Positions 1-10,860 of a DNA stretch of 64,000 nt are shown here, piece by piece. The translations under genes and the position numbers were made by a program. The stretch spans positions 1,796,001 through 1,860,000 of the forward strand of contig NC_092562.1 in assembly GCF_037975245.1 (NCBI RefSeq). The letters run 5' to 3'. The first letter of the stretch is position 1, and every line of letters begins with the position of its first letter. Under the pieces are notes generated by a model. The model was not told the DNA's origin. It saw only the letters and a list, made by a program, of their open reading frames with translations, and searched no databases. Source of the DNA: Apostichopus japonicus. Taxonomy: Eukaryota; Echinodermata; Holothuroidea; Aspidochirotida; Stichopodidae.

Positions 1-3000
1 CATATACATATACCTTTATAATATACAGTTCGATCCTTTAATAATTGGTTTGTCGCATTGTTATAGATTTAGGCCTTAAACGGCCACAATCAATGCTTGT
101 TGAAATAATTTCTTTATTGAACTAACAGTATATGTATATACGTATTGTACTGGAATAGGGTCAAAACGATTCACTTTATATCAGTAATGTGTACTATTAT
201 ATGCGTTATATTTTGATGTGTTAAATATTTTGGGGTGAACTTTATTTGGCTTTTGTTAATGTTACAATTCATTCAATACCCTTTTTCCTTTTTTTTTCTT
301 CTTTTCTCTTTTTTTGTGACTCAAATAGTGCTGTAAAAATAATATACTCACTTGAGGGCATCTTCGTGTGTCTTTGATACGCTAACGTTTACAGTAAACA
401 AAGTTTGTATCGCGGTATTATATACCCTTACTTTTCCAGCTGACAGCACAGAAAAGTGCATTCTGAAGTCAAACTATTGTTAATCACCCTATTTCTTGGT
501 CTATTCCACGTAAATTCAGAAGCCAAATACAGGACAAAAGTAACTTCTTGTTAGAAGGGTTCTTATTGAACAACCTGTATCAAATTTACTCAGCGGTTGG
601 GTTTTCTAAACGAAGGGGAAGCTCGGAGTTCTAGTTTTATTTCAATGTGTTCCATAGAATATATCCCGAGGGTGTTCTAAATATCTGACAATATCCGAAT
701 ACACATTAAGATTTTTTCAAAGTCAATGTTTATGGAAGATTTTTTTTGTACCTTGGCGGCTGGTTGTTTGTCACGGTGAATAATACGGATAGAAAGAAAG
801 TAAGAAATAAAGAAAGACAGACAGAAAAATCCAGTCCTAGTTCACCAAAGTTATTCAATGGTGTTTTAAAACAAGACATGTTTTTATAAGCTATTTGTCT
901 ATCAGCCCGAGTAGCTTTAAAGTCCTATTGTAAACTATATATATATATATATATAATGGTATTGTTTATGCACCAGACGAAAATTCATGCACCGTTAGCG
1001 TTACTAACTTGTTGACTGAAGTTTTAACCAGTCACTGAGACTCATCGACCAGTTTGAGCAAAATATTGTGATATGCTTTGTTGCATATAATGCATGGTCC
1101 TATAAAATCTTACCACATAATTTCAGTAAGTTATATTGAGAGCAATTTATTGTAACTTTGTATACTTAAATATTTTAGATTATTTAATTTTGGTTTACCA
1201 TAATTTAAAAAATAAATAAATAAAAATCCCTTAACTATTAATCTCGTGCAACCGGTACATGTACTGTCATATACTGAATCTCCAGCGGTGGGTCAAGAAA
1301 CAAGAATAATAATTGTTTCCACCTTTGTCTGAAATCTTATTCATCTTATTCCACTCTTTGAAACGTCAGTTAATGTCATTTTGAGGGAGTTCGCTTCCCG
1401 AAGATTTCTGTAAACTATAGGCCTAATGACTTCAAACTCTGTCCCTTTAGTGACCATAATCGTATCTTTCTTAGCATATTAGTCAGAGACGTTTGTTGCA
1501 CTTATTTTCACCGCAAGATTGTCGTTGTCGTGAAACCTTCCCCCTCCGAAATGTCACAAGCATTGAGTACTTTGACCTTTAAAAGATCCAATGTCTGAGT
1601 TTCGAGGAAGTGATTTTTTTATATATACTTTTTATTTATTGCTGTTTCTCACTTTGTAAGAATTCATAGTTACCAGTTATTGTTTTCAAAGGGGTGAACA
1701 GAGGCCTCAACAGAAAAGTCATCCGCTATAAGTCATATATTCCCCTTAGTTATGATAATAAAGCATACATGTCAAATGAATGTGAGCCAGGAAAGAATAC
1801 TGTTTAATTAAAGAAAGGCCGTGCGGATTTCTCTCCCTCAATATTTCCCCTCTATCTTCTTACTTTCTCATTGGCGCTATATATGTTTAGGAAATAATAA
1901 GGACAGTTTCCGTCAATTGTTTTCGACTGATCATGAATTCGATATCAACGCCCTAATTAGTGTATGGCTTATGATGTATATATCCAGAGCAAGTGTCGTC
2001 CTCCTGGAAATGATTTTAAGCTGACAAATTTCTTTCTCTTTTAATCCGAGTTCTCTATGAAAAAAAAAAATGCCATTTATTTACGAGACAAGATAATATA
2101 CTCTCTCTCTCTCTCTCTCAAAAAAAATCAAACGCAACCATTTATTCTTGGTATTGTGTACTAGAGATCTCGTTGATAAGCAACTGCCACACAAACTTCA
2201 CAGAAAAATCTTGATCCGTCTGAGTAATATCACAGCTTAATAATCGTGTCGGGATGGGGCGACGGCTGGGGAAGGAGGGGGGGGGGTGGAGGGTGGTTGT
2301 CATTTTTGTAAACGCGTGATGTAATAGAGCCACTAGGATCAGATTCTATAGAATCCATTCTCAGTTATGCCAATTTTTATTATGTTATTTGTGGGGGGAG
2401 GCGGGGTGGGGTGGGTGCTGGAGGTGAAGGGGGGGGGTGGAGTGGGCATGTCATACATGAAGACCTGTAAATAACTCGTAATGTTGTATATCGACATCAA
2501 CAATAGTTTTCGGTCTAGCTTCCCTGACATAAATATTAAGCTACACAAAGTCTACAGTGAGTGCGCCATGGGACACAACTGGGCATCTTATGCTTGTGAA
2601 GCGTTTGCAGATAGGACGCGTGCTGAAAAATATATATATATATACCGTATTTTGATTTTTCACTTTTTTACAATTTCGTTTTTTTTATGATGTCGTAAAT
2701 GAAATAATAATAGTAATAACCACACGTGATTATTTTGATATAAATATCCACCTTTGTCTGTTTGCAGCTGGTGAAATATGTAATACCGTTCAAAAGGATA
2801 TATATTATCTGATCGTTGCAAGCAAGGGCCTGCAACGACTTGCTAATAACAAACCGTGAAATTTCTGCCCCGTCTTGGCGAGAATTTGGCGATGACCCAT
2901 GTGGGACAATTTTCGTGTGCTTCTCCTTTTTTCGTTAAAGAGTATCTGTTGCTTGCCTTTAATGTGGGCTCTTACAATTCAGAGACCAAATTGAAAGATC

Positions 3001-3080
3001 TTGATATTTTGAAATCACAAACGGATCGGAATGATTTGGGATGATATGAACCTAACCAGGGTTCCGCATACTTCGGTAGC
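1..3080. other. AT-rich non-coding stretch, no gene seen
   Basis: Short ORFs here (at most 69 codons) show no recognisable domain. The stretch holds a (TA)10 tract at 936-955, a (CT)n tract at 2101-2119, and G-rich blocks at about 2265-2300 and 2395-2450 that include runs of eight or more G. I saw no rRNA, tRNA, transposase or splice-bounded exon that I could defend. Confidence 0.6.
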
Positions 3081-3400
3081 AACTTAATAAAACCCCAATA
3101 TGTTGTTAATGCAGACTCTTAGGTTTCTTATTCAGGTACGTTATAACTTAATAACTCCAATATATTGTTAACGCAGGCTCGAAGATTTCTTATTCAGGTA
3201 CAGTGTAACTTAATAAACCCAATATACAGTGTTAATGCAGACTCTTAGGTTTCTTATTCAGGTATACGGTGTAACTTAATAGTCCCAATATGTTATTAAT
3301 GCAGACTCTTAGGTTTCTTATTCAGGTACGGTATAACTTAATCACCCCCAATATATTGTTAATGCAGTCTCGAAGGTTTCTTCTTCTGGTACGGTATAGC
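3081..3400 (+). repeat. Degenerate tandem array, about 62-bp unit, first block
   Basis: About five consecutive units share the landmarks 'cttaataa', 'ccaatat', 'gttaatgcagactc', 'ttcttattcaggtac' and 'ggtataactt'. Unit length varies from about 61 to 66 bp through small indels. Copies differ at several positions each, so this is an old minisatellite rather than a recent expansion. It continues after an interruption. Confidence 0.9.
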
Positions 3401-3590
3401 TGCTCAAAGCGCTTTACACATGTTAAACCTAAAAACAAATAGTAACAAGTACCAAAATATTAAATATATAGAACCAATAAGGCAAAAAATGTAAAAGCCA
3501 AAAGCAACAATATCAAAAACACCCGTACTAAACGATACTAAAAAAAAAAAATAAATAAATAAAAAGTAAAAAACCCAAAACGCATAATAA
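3401..3590. mobile_element. Insertion of unknown type splitting the tandem array
   Basis: About 190 bp of unrelated A-rich sequence begins inside a repeat unit, just after its 'acggtata' landmark, and ends before the 'cccaat' landmark of the next unit. It opens with 'gctgctcaaagcgctttaca' and carries an A-rich segment with (AAAT)n near its right end. The clean break of periodicity on both sides suggests an inserted element, perhaps a retroposed one. I saw no clear target-site duplication and cannot name a family. It could instead be a replaced segment. Confidence 0.5.
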
Positions 3591-3892
3591 AGCCCAATTA
3601 GTTGTTAATGTAGACTGAAAGGATTCTTATTTAGGTACGGTATAACTTAATAACCCCAATATATAGTGTTAATGCAGACTCTGAGGTTTCTTATTCAGGT
3701 ACAGTATAACATAATAAACTCAATATACATTGTTAATGCAGACTCCTAGGTTTGTTATTCAGGTACGGTATAACTTAATAATTCAAATATATTGTTAATG
3801 CAGACTCTTAGGTTTCTTATTCAGTTACGGTATAACTGGATAACTCCAATATGCTATATTGTTAAACTTAATGCAGACTCTTAAGGTTATAA
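3591..3892 (+). repeat. Degenerate tandem array, about 62-bp unit, second block
   Basis: About five more units with the same landmarks and orientation as the block at 3081-3400. The last unit carries a short internal expansion near 3850-3870 before the array decays. Confidence 0.9.
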
Positions 3893-4131
3893 GCCTATTT
3901 ATACTGTTAACGTGCAAAGTTATGTTATCAGTTTTTGCATAGTTGCGAAATAACCCAAGAGGCTCGGTATATTGTTGTAAGTCTATTAGATTGTAATCCT
4001 AGTAATATGTAACCTAACAGCCTTAGTGGAATGCAAATAGAGATTCGAAGTTTTTTTTATTGGTTTTTTTTTTATCAGGTATGAAGTAATAAAAAATCCT
4101 CGGTTAATTGCTAGTGCAGACTAACATTTTG
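3893..4131 (+). repeat. Decayed edge of the 62-bp array
   Basis: A single strongly diverged unit is visible at about 4035-4131: 'gattcgaag', then a T-rich stretch, 'atcaggtatgaagtaataa', then 'gtgcagact'. The order of landmarks is kept although most positions have changed. This suggests the array was once longer. Confidence 0.45.
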
Positions 4132-4408
4132 CATCCAAGTTTATATCGGCTTCTGTCGTACTTAAAACCCTCAAGCTACCGTAGGTTAGTAATTAGTACC
4201 AAGTTAAAGAATATCTTGCATTGCCAAATAAATCTACAACATTTTACCAAGGCCATGTGAAAGTTCACACCAGATTGCGACGAAAAACGTAGAAAACAAA
4301 CTAGGGAAACGAAATTCGACAAAAGACTTCCATGATTCATGCCATGTGATATATTATTATTATTCTTGGCGTTTAACCCAATAACAAGATTTCTTACAGG
4401 ATGTTCGG

Positions 4409-4475
<67 letters not shown>
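4409..4475. repeat. (TA)n microsatellite at the SINE A 3' tail
   Basis: A nearly pure TA tract with one 'tt' interruption. It abuts the 3' end of the minus-strand SINE copy at 4476-4695, so it may be that element's tail, or expanded from it. Confidence 0.97.
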
Positions 4476-4479
<4 letters not shown>

Positions 4480-4695
4480 ATCGTAATGAGTTGGAAAATC
4501 AAGAACAGTGAAAAAGCTTCCAGCCTCCACCGGGATTCGAACCCGGGCCTCCCGCTTTGTACGCGGACACCCTAACCAACTAGGCCATGGACGCTGATTT
4601 TATGTCCAGCCTGTTCTAAACCGGTTAGGAAGGTCGTAATTCCACTGTAGGCGTTTGTCACCTGTATCGAACAATACTCGTTCTGTTGTGGTGAC
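4476..4695 (-). mobile_element. tRNA-like SINE, family 1, copy A (5'-truncated)
   Basis: Read on the minus strand, the copy has about 100 bp of head sequence, then a 72-bp tRNA-like domain (4523-4594), then about 45 bp of tail ending in 'attacgattttca', then (TA)n. The A box region reads 'tggcctagttggttaggg' and the B box is 'ggttcgaatcc'. Compared with copies B and E, its 5' end is missing, and the break lies against another (TA)n tract at 4696. The tRNA-like part folds with a 5-bp T stem and an anticodon stem, but no real tRNA has this flanking structure. Confidence 0.88.
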
Positions 4696-4802
<107 letters not shown>

Positions 4803-4830
4803 CTATTACTAATAATACACATTCACGCGA

Positions 4831-5006
4831 GTATATCACCGTGGCTTAGTGGTAATGAGTTCGGTCTGTGACACGAAGGTCCGGGGTTCGATTCCTACCT
4901 TCGCCTGTATGTTGAGTCCCAAAAGGACGAAACCGGTCGTGCAGTGGAATTTGTGCAGTGGTGTGTTGATCTTTTATATCTATATCTATCTATATCTACA
5001 TATACA
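4831..5006 (+). mobile_element. tRNA-Asp-like SINE, family 2, carrying a hammerhead relic
   Basis: The Pol III-type internal promoter is clear: A box 'tggcttagtgg' at 4842-4852 and a perfect B box 'ggttcgattcc' at 4885-4895. The segment around the B box, with 'ctgtgacacg' and 'ccggggttcgattcc', resembles tRNA-Asp most. The acceptor stem is not preserved, so this is not a working tRNA. The body continues directly into a hammerhead-like fold (4905-4944), a short segment containing 'gtgcagtgg' twice, and a (TATC)n-type tail at about 4975-4999. A tRNA-like head, a ribozyme body and a microsatellite tail match the known layout of schistosome Sm-alpha SINE-like repeats. A single copy is seen, so its 5' boundary is approximate. 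Confidence 0.78.
4905..4944 (+). ncRNA. Degenerate hammerhead ribozyme inside a SINE
   Basis: The core elements are in the right order. Stem I is 'ctgta' (4905-4909) against 'tgcag' (4940-4944), with one G-T pair. A damaged CUGANGA box reads 'tgttga' at 4910-4915. Stem II is 'gtcc' (4916-4919) against 'ggac' (4925-4928) with a 5-nt loop. The GAAA box is at 4929-4932. The stem III segment 'accggt' (4932-4937) is self-complementary, and C4938 sits at the expected cleavage position. The CUGANGA box has lost C3, and the conserved A6 is T, so this copy should be inactive. Minimal hammerheads with a palindromic stem III are known from Penelope-like elements and work as dimers. That this is a relic of the same kind is my inference. 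Confidence 0.65.
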
Positions 5007-6577
5007 GAGACAGCTGTACCATAACAAATTAACGTTGGGTTTTCCGTCATCAGTACCAACTGTTGTTCCACGGTAACCGTCGGCATCCGATGTTTTGTTT
5101 ATTTTACGACCTACTCTGTTCTAACCGCTTGACAACATATTATGCCAATGATTGTATTGTTATCTTTTTTTTTTGCGGTTGGGTTCAACCACCGGAACAC
5201 CACAATGACATCATGACCTGGTTTCAGCAACTGTGACGTCACGCGGGTACTCTTTTAATTGTCTACGCACGCCTATGAAGACTGAAAGAAATTTTGTCTT
5301 ATACACAGTGACATTTTTAAAGTTGATTAAGTTATATACAGGTCCAGTCGTAGAGTTCTAAAACTTGACATGGGGGTCGGTTCCAGCCACCTTAATCAGG
5401 ACCACCTCCTCCTTTATAAAATCCTTCACTATAGCCTCTAGTAGTCCTTACTTATTGATGCCGCTACCTACCTAAATCAGTCGGTGAAATTTAAGAAGTT
5501 TACCCTCCTCCCCGACCCCGACACACCCATCAAAAAGCTGTAAAACTGTGTAAACCGTTTGTAGTGAGTTGCAGAATCACGTGACCCAATCCAATTATGA
5601 CATGGTTCTTACTCGAAGATGGAGTAAGACCGTCATGCGATGTTGCCTGCACCTAATCCCATCTATCCATTATAGTTCTCTGGTATTCGGATGACGTCGC
5701 ACTGTAGCTATGTTACAAAATATATATAATTATATATTTTTTCAGATAAATTTATATTCTTTTCCCCGAATTTTAAGTTGACACTTTTCATCTTTTACTA
5801 GAATTTTAAGTAGATGATTAAGTGTTTCAGTGAGGTGAGAGGTTCTGTAGAATGGAGGAAAGTTAAATGACAATATTTGACCTGACTGACTTGGCTTTTG
5901 ACAAAACAAAATACCTTTCTTTTGTAATATAACAAAGACGAATTATTTTCTTTTACGAATAACTTTACCCCACCCCTTACTCTCCGTTATACCACACTTC
6001 GCTCCATTTCCCAACCCATCTAATTCTTCTTCTTTTTTAAATTCTTTTCGTCTGTTTGTCATTAGTATTATTTTTGTCTGGATTTTACTCCATTTGATTT
6101 GGAAGATTCAATTTTAGACAAAAGCTTCTTTTTGTTGGGGTCATAACGATCACAGTAAAGTACATATCATCATAATCACCGGAAAAAAAAAAAACCTTTA
6201 TAATACATTCAACTCACATTAGCTATAATATACAGAGCTGCTCTTTAAACCCTTCGTGTTTTGACTGGCCTTTCTTTATTTCTTTTGCGTCTAGGGAATC
6301 TTAGTGAGCTCTTTGCTTTTAATTTCCAGGTGTGGTGTTAAAGTTCTACCCAAAACCATGTCACCATGGTGGATGGCTGCCTTCAATATAAATCTTGCAT
6401 AAATCATATTACCATACCGTGACGTGTTGTCACCATTTTTAGAAGTTTTGGAACCTGGCAACATATGCACCCTTAAAGGAACAAGCTATAGGAACCTTGT
6501 CAGTGTCGTTATCAAGTGTTCGTGTGTCATACTTGTTTTCACATGGAGACACATGCATGTGTGTATGTATGTTTGTA

Positions 6578-6581
<4 letters not shown>
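5007..6581. other. Non-coding stretch, no gene seen
   Basis: Moderately AT-rich unique-looking sequence with short A and T runs (for example 6182-6193) and a C-rich patch near 5505-5525. A segment at 5370-5490 loosely resembles one at 27630-27750. No ORF of interest and no RNA gene. Confidence 0.55.
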
Positions 6582-6612
<31 letters not shown>

Positions 6613-6780
6613 ATATATATATATATTTATGTATATATATTTATATATATTTATATAAATATATATATTTATATATATATATATAAATATAAATATAATA
6701 TAAATATAATATAATATAAATATATATAAATATAATATAAATATAATATAATATAAATATATATACATATATATATATAT
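6582..6780. repeat. Compound (TA)n / (TATAAA)n microsatellite
   Basis: The left half is mostly TA. The right half, from about 6655, is built of 'ataaatata' and 'ataatataa' variants. It ends about 25 bp before the full-length SINE copy B. Confidence 0.97.
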
Positions 6781-6803
6781 TAACATGAAGTCTGTTCAAA
6801 GTA

Positions 6804-7110
6804 TCTCTTTCGAGATCCGGCTTTAGGAATCACAAATGATTTCGAGTTGGTTAGCATCATGTTTGATCTCTAGAGTAAGGCACAATATGTCACCAAAAAC
6901 AGAACTAGTATTGTTCGATACAGGTGACAAACGCATACATTGGAATTACGACCTTCCTTACCGGTTTCGAACCTCTGGACATACAATCAGCGTCCATAGC
7001 GTAGTGGTTAGGGTGTCCGCGTACAGAGCGGAAGGCCCGTGGTTCGAATCCCGGTGGAGGCTGAAAGTTTTTTCACTGTTCTTGATTTTCCAACTCATTA
7101 CGATTTTCAT
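6804..7110 (+). mobile_element. tRNA-like SINE, family 1, copy B (near full length)
   Basis: One of the two longest copies. A head of about 185 bp begins near 'tttcgagatccggcttta' and aligns with copy E throughout. The tRNA-like domain is at 6990-7061, with A box region 'tagcgtagtggttagg' and B box 'ggttcgaatcc'. The tail ends 'attacgattttcat' at 7110 and passes into TA. The tRNA domain is internal, not at the 5' end as in most SINEs. A transcript started by the A and B boxes would therefore omit the head. Small mutations ('cgtggttcg' for 'cgggttcg') weaken its T stem. Confidence 0.9.
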
Positions 7111-7158
7111 TTATATATATATTTTTTTATATATATATATATATTATATTATTTATGT
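7111..7158. repeat. (TA)n microsatellite between SINE copies B and C
   Basis: A short TA tract interrupted by a T run at about 7122-7128. It is the tail of copy B and also the 5' flank of the next copy. Confidence 0.95.
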
Positions 7159-7159
7159 G

Positions 7160-7280
7160 GACGTGCAATCAGTGTCCATAGCCTGGTTGGTAGGGGTATC
7201 CGTGTTTAAAGCGGGAGGCCCCGGTTCGGGTCCCGGTAGAGGCTGGAAGATTTTGCACGGTTCTGGATATTCCGACTAAT
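7160..7280 (+). mobile_element. tRNA-like SINE, family 1, copy C (diverged, 5'-truncated)
   Basis: The tRNA-like domain is at 7172-7243, starting 'gtgtccatagcctggttgg', with a B box mutated at one position ('ggttcgggtcc'). Only about 12 bp of head remain before the TA tract. The tail 'ggaagattttgcacggttct' matches the family but has no TA tail, and the element fades at about 7280. It lies in the same orientation as copy B, with only the TA tract between them. Confidence 0.82.
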
Positions 7281-9303
7281 TGGAGGTTGGTTAAAACAAT
7301 TATTTCAGCTTGCTGCTTAGTCAAGGGTATACTCTAAAACTTTGCTTAGCATATTTTAGCGAGCTTATTTGTCAAGTGAATTGTTTTGACATGATAGTAA
7401 CCTATTCATCCAAAGTATATGGTACATATTTTTCAAAATATCTCTTTAGTACTATAATCCGGTTATCTCGAGGTGTATGTACGCCGGTTATATACGCAAC
7501 TCATTAATCATGAAAATTAAGTCAAACATTTTTTTTCTTTTTAGATCAACAGTTTAGATTTTGGCTATTATTCCACCAACAAAACATTGCCGACTTAACC
7601 TGTGCAGTGAGTGATTAAACTGTTTATTCAAACGTTAACGCAATGGCAAGGTAAAGATTTGTTCAAGGTGCTTATGCCATATGTTGTATAACTCGTTAAA
7701 ATTATTATCATAACGGAAAAAAAGTTCTTTATCGCTTATTGTTATGTATTATTGTGACTCATATCATCACGTGATAAAATGTCGCCACGACCTTTGATGT
7801 TTTATAAGTGACGGAGTATAGTTGTACAAGATAAGTTAACTAAGACGTCACAAATCGACATTCTAGTTTCTATAATACGTGTGTGTGTCAATCCCCCTCT
7901 TTAAATACTGAGAAAGCCCCACAAACAATTATGAAGGCGTCATTGCTATTATGTACAAATAAACTTAATAAACTCTACTTATGGAATATTACAAGCGTTT
8001 GTCAAAACATCACACTTATTTTTCTTTCTTTTTTGCCATCTTTTTTTTTTTTTTGAGATAAGCTAATAAACTTGTGAAACACAAACTAAATAATGACATC
8101 TATTATCGTTATACTACTTTAAGGGAAGACAAAACAACTTTAAGCCATGAGAAAAAACAAAGGGATATTCCCTTGTGTCTGCACCAACCTTGTCCCAGCT
8201 TTCGAACACATTGCACGGTAATTTAACTAAGTTATTTACCCACGTTCAGTTGCGTCAACTTAAACCTGGCTAAATTTGATTCAGACAAAATAAAGGCACA
8301 TTCGGCTTTCGATGGCATAATTTACGACCAGAAGAAAACATTATTTTTTTTTATGATTATATATTTTTTTGAAAGAAAGAGTGAGAAAGAGACTGACAAT
8401 GGTGAGATAAAGGTCTCTTTGCGTGAGTTAATTAATCAGAGATGACCTTGAATTGCATAGAATAATTGGACAACTTAGACACCTCTCTTGTGGCCAATAA
8501 ATTCTTCTTTTACCGGGCTACGTGAAATCCCATCGATTGTAAATAACTATGAGTAATGCCTTACTGTCGCATCATCCGGCTTACAATGTTTATATTTATT
8601 TATGTTGCACAGAATCACATATGTCATACACATTCTTTGATTATGTTGTTTTACGAGCAAAGGAGGGAAAGGTAAAAAGAAAAAGACGAAAATAAAGAAA
8701 GAGAAAAAAAATGTCAGCTGTCAATGTAAAGTACAATTCTATTGGGGATTTAGTACGTTTCGCAGAACTGGTACTATGTGCGTACAAATCAATCATCGCG
8801 GGTGCTTACAGTCTGTATTATTTTGTAATACTTAGTGAAAATTGGGTCATTCTTCTATCATGAAATAAAGTGGAAGATTGGAGAAGAGAAAAGGGCAACG
8901 ACAGGCATATATAGAGAGAAAATAATGTGGAACTATAGACTTGTCTGAACATTGATTGAATCGGCTAACGAAACTAGATGATGTAGATATTGTTATAAAT
9001 GTTGATAGTATAAAAGATCTTTGTTATTAAAACTAGAATTACAGTGATATAACACCTACATAGACCTATATACGTTAAACGCGTAAATGAGGAGTTTACC
9101 ATAAGGTATACTACTTTAGTATGTTATGATGAAATATATATTTGTTGATGCGTTCAATAATGGATAGACTATTTCGTGGGCCAACCAGGAAATGAAAAGT
9201 AACATGAGAATAGGAGGGGGAGGGGATGGGGGGGGGGTTCGGGTTGTAGTTCAAGGAAATCAGGCCACTCTTCTGAGTAGCTTGTACACACTAAATATCC
9301 ATT

Positions 9304-9307
<4 letters not shown>
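7281..9307. other. Non-coding stretch, no gene seen
   Basis: AT-rich sequence with T runs (8041-8055), a purine-rich patch at 8660-8710 and a G-rich block at 9211-9240. One ORF of 65 codons at 7310-7507 shows no domain. No RNA gene or repeat family recognised. Confidence 0.55.

Positions 9308-9337
<30 letters not shown>
9308..9337. repeat. (TA)n tract at the SINE D tail
   Basis: A short pure TA run directly 3' (in element orientation) of the SINE fragment at 9342-9422. Confidence 0.93.
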
Positions 9338-9339
<2 letters not shown>

Positions 9340-9341
9340 TT

Positions 9342-9422
9342 ATGTATATAGTTGCAAATTCCAAAACAGTTAAATAAAGCTTACAGCCTCCACCAGGATT
9401 AGAACCCGAGCCTCCCGCTTTA
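9342..9422 (-). mobile_element. tRNA-like SINE, family 1, copy D (3' half only)
   Basis: On the minus strand it begins at the anticodon-loop position ('aaagcgggaggc'). It continues through a decayed B box ('ggttctaatcc') and 'ggtggaggctg', then the family tail with 'ttttggaatttgcaact'. The 5' break lies exactly against a TA/TATC tract. This is the most strongly truncated copy. Confidence 0.85.
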
Positions 9423-9436
9423 TATATATCTATATC

Positions 9437-9500
<64 letters not shown>

Positions 9501-9511
9501 TAAATATATAA
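9421..9511. repeat. (TA)n / (TATC)n microsatellite
   Basis: TA repeats with TATC variants at 9425-9440 and AC variants at the right edge. It abuts the truncated 5' end of SINE copy D. Confidence 0.96.
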
Positions 9512-10438
9512 AGAGATATTATGACTTAGACTTTATATTGTAATGATAAGTTTGTTTTAGTACAGCCGATCAAGTCGCAGGCAGAAGACTACTTCACCTT
9601 TGTGTTTATGGGCCTTTAGTTTGATAACACTTATATTATGTGCTGTCGTATAGTCATAAACCAGTCAAGTAGGTTTGCCCAAAGAGTAATATTCTTTGAG
9701 GATATGGTAATTCGTGGTAGATCTTCATACAAAACACCTTCCAGAATTAGAGTCTTTTACGACACTGAAACCTCCTTGTAATCCAACAAAGATTGGGGGG
9801 GGGGGGGGCCTTCCCCAAAGAAACACAAGAAGGAAAATTAATAATAAAACGCTTTATCAAATGCGGTTCCTCTTCTTTCATGACGAGGCAAAGATATCTG
9901 GCTGGGTAGTTCGGTTACTGTTGAACAAACTGTTTTACAGTTATTGCCTCATTTAGTCTTCTAACAGTGTCAACAAAGTGAAGATGTTGTTGCTAAACGC
10001 GCAATAAATATTTTGAAAGACTACACAAACTTTGTTTTACAATAGTTAGTTCTTTTTTTTTTTGTTGACGAGACAGTCCTGTCCAAAGGTTGACATTTTA
10101 AGGGATTTCGAGATACGTTTTGGCAGTTAATTTTATATCTTATACGTTTACGACATCAGTAATAAATTTTTATCCCATGTTCGTGCAGAGAGTATGAAAC
10201 ATTTGGCTTTTGAAGAGATCTTCAGCCATCACAACTAGCCAAATGTCATTATGTAATTAACATCACTTGACGCAACTTTCTAACCATCATTATATCCGTT
10301 TTCTAAATCATGAAAATAGAGGGAAAAGAATAAGGTTATATACTCTTGTGTCATTGCAGAAAATTCCACATGTGATTTGCCGTTTCTGCATGTTATGTCA
10401 TGCTAATACATGATAGGGTTAAAACCATTTTATTATCG
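9512..10438. other. Non-coding stretch with a 14-G run
   Basis: Unremarkable AT-rich DNA apart from a homopolymer of 14 G at 9795-9808 and a T run at 10053-10063. No gene, RNA or repeat family recognised. Confidence 0.55.
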
Positions 10439-10515
10439 CAGGGAGGGTGTGTATGGGAGGAAGGGATGGCGGAAGGGAGGGAAGGAGGGAGGCAGGGATG
10501 GAGTGAGGGAGGGGC
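10439..10515 (+). repeat. G-rich purine block (GGGA-type)
   Basis: Repeated 'ggaggga' and 'gaaggga' motifs with almost no pyrimidines on the plus strand. It has several GGG runs at short spacing and therefore G-quadruplex potential. Confidence 0.7.
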
Positions 10516-10625
10516 TAAGTAAAGGAATCTAACAGTAATAACAAAAGTAAAGGAAAATACACGAAACAAAGACAAAAGAAGAACACACAACAACAAATAA
10601 ACGAACAAAAGTAATCGAACATACA

Positions 10626-10681
10626 ATATGTACACAATATAATACAGAATATATATAATACAGAATATATATAATACAGAT
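10626..10681 (+). repeat. Short tandem repeat, 19-bp unit
   Basis: The unit 'aatatatataatacaga' occurs twice in succession, with flanking partial copies of 'acaatataatacag'. It is a small local expansion. Confidence 0.65.
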
Positions 10682-10860
10682 GAAATTAAATGAATGCACA
10701 AATGGTTCCATAACCATCCTCCCCTCCCCATACACCACCTCTCCATCCTCCGGCATCAATGTTAAATAGAACGGTGGTGCATTACAAACTAAATCCACTA
10801 ACACCAATGAATATTGGAATCGCAAAATATTGCAAATCAGACTGTCGGTAGGGCTGTCAG
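10682..10860. other. Non-coding, nothing recognised
   Basis: Unique-looking sequence with a C-rich patch near 10719-10745. It contains parts of minus-strand ORFs, but their residues follow low-complexity DNA. Confidence 0.5.

Noticed and set aside
936-955. TATA boxes or promoters in the TA-rich tracts
   Set aside because: TA microsatellites match TATA motifs everywhere. No transcript start or gene supports a promoter call.
6990-7061. A functional tRNA gene
   Set aside because: The same tRNA-like unit recurs with a common head and tail in several copies, so it is a SINE part. The T stem here is also damaged.
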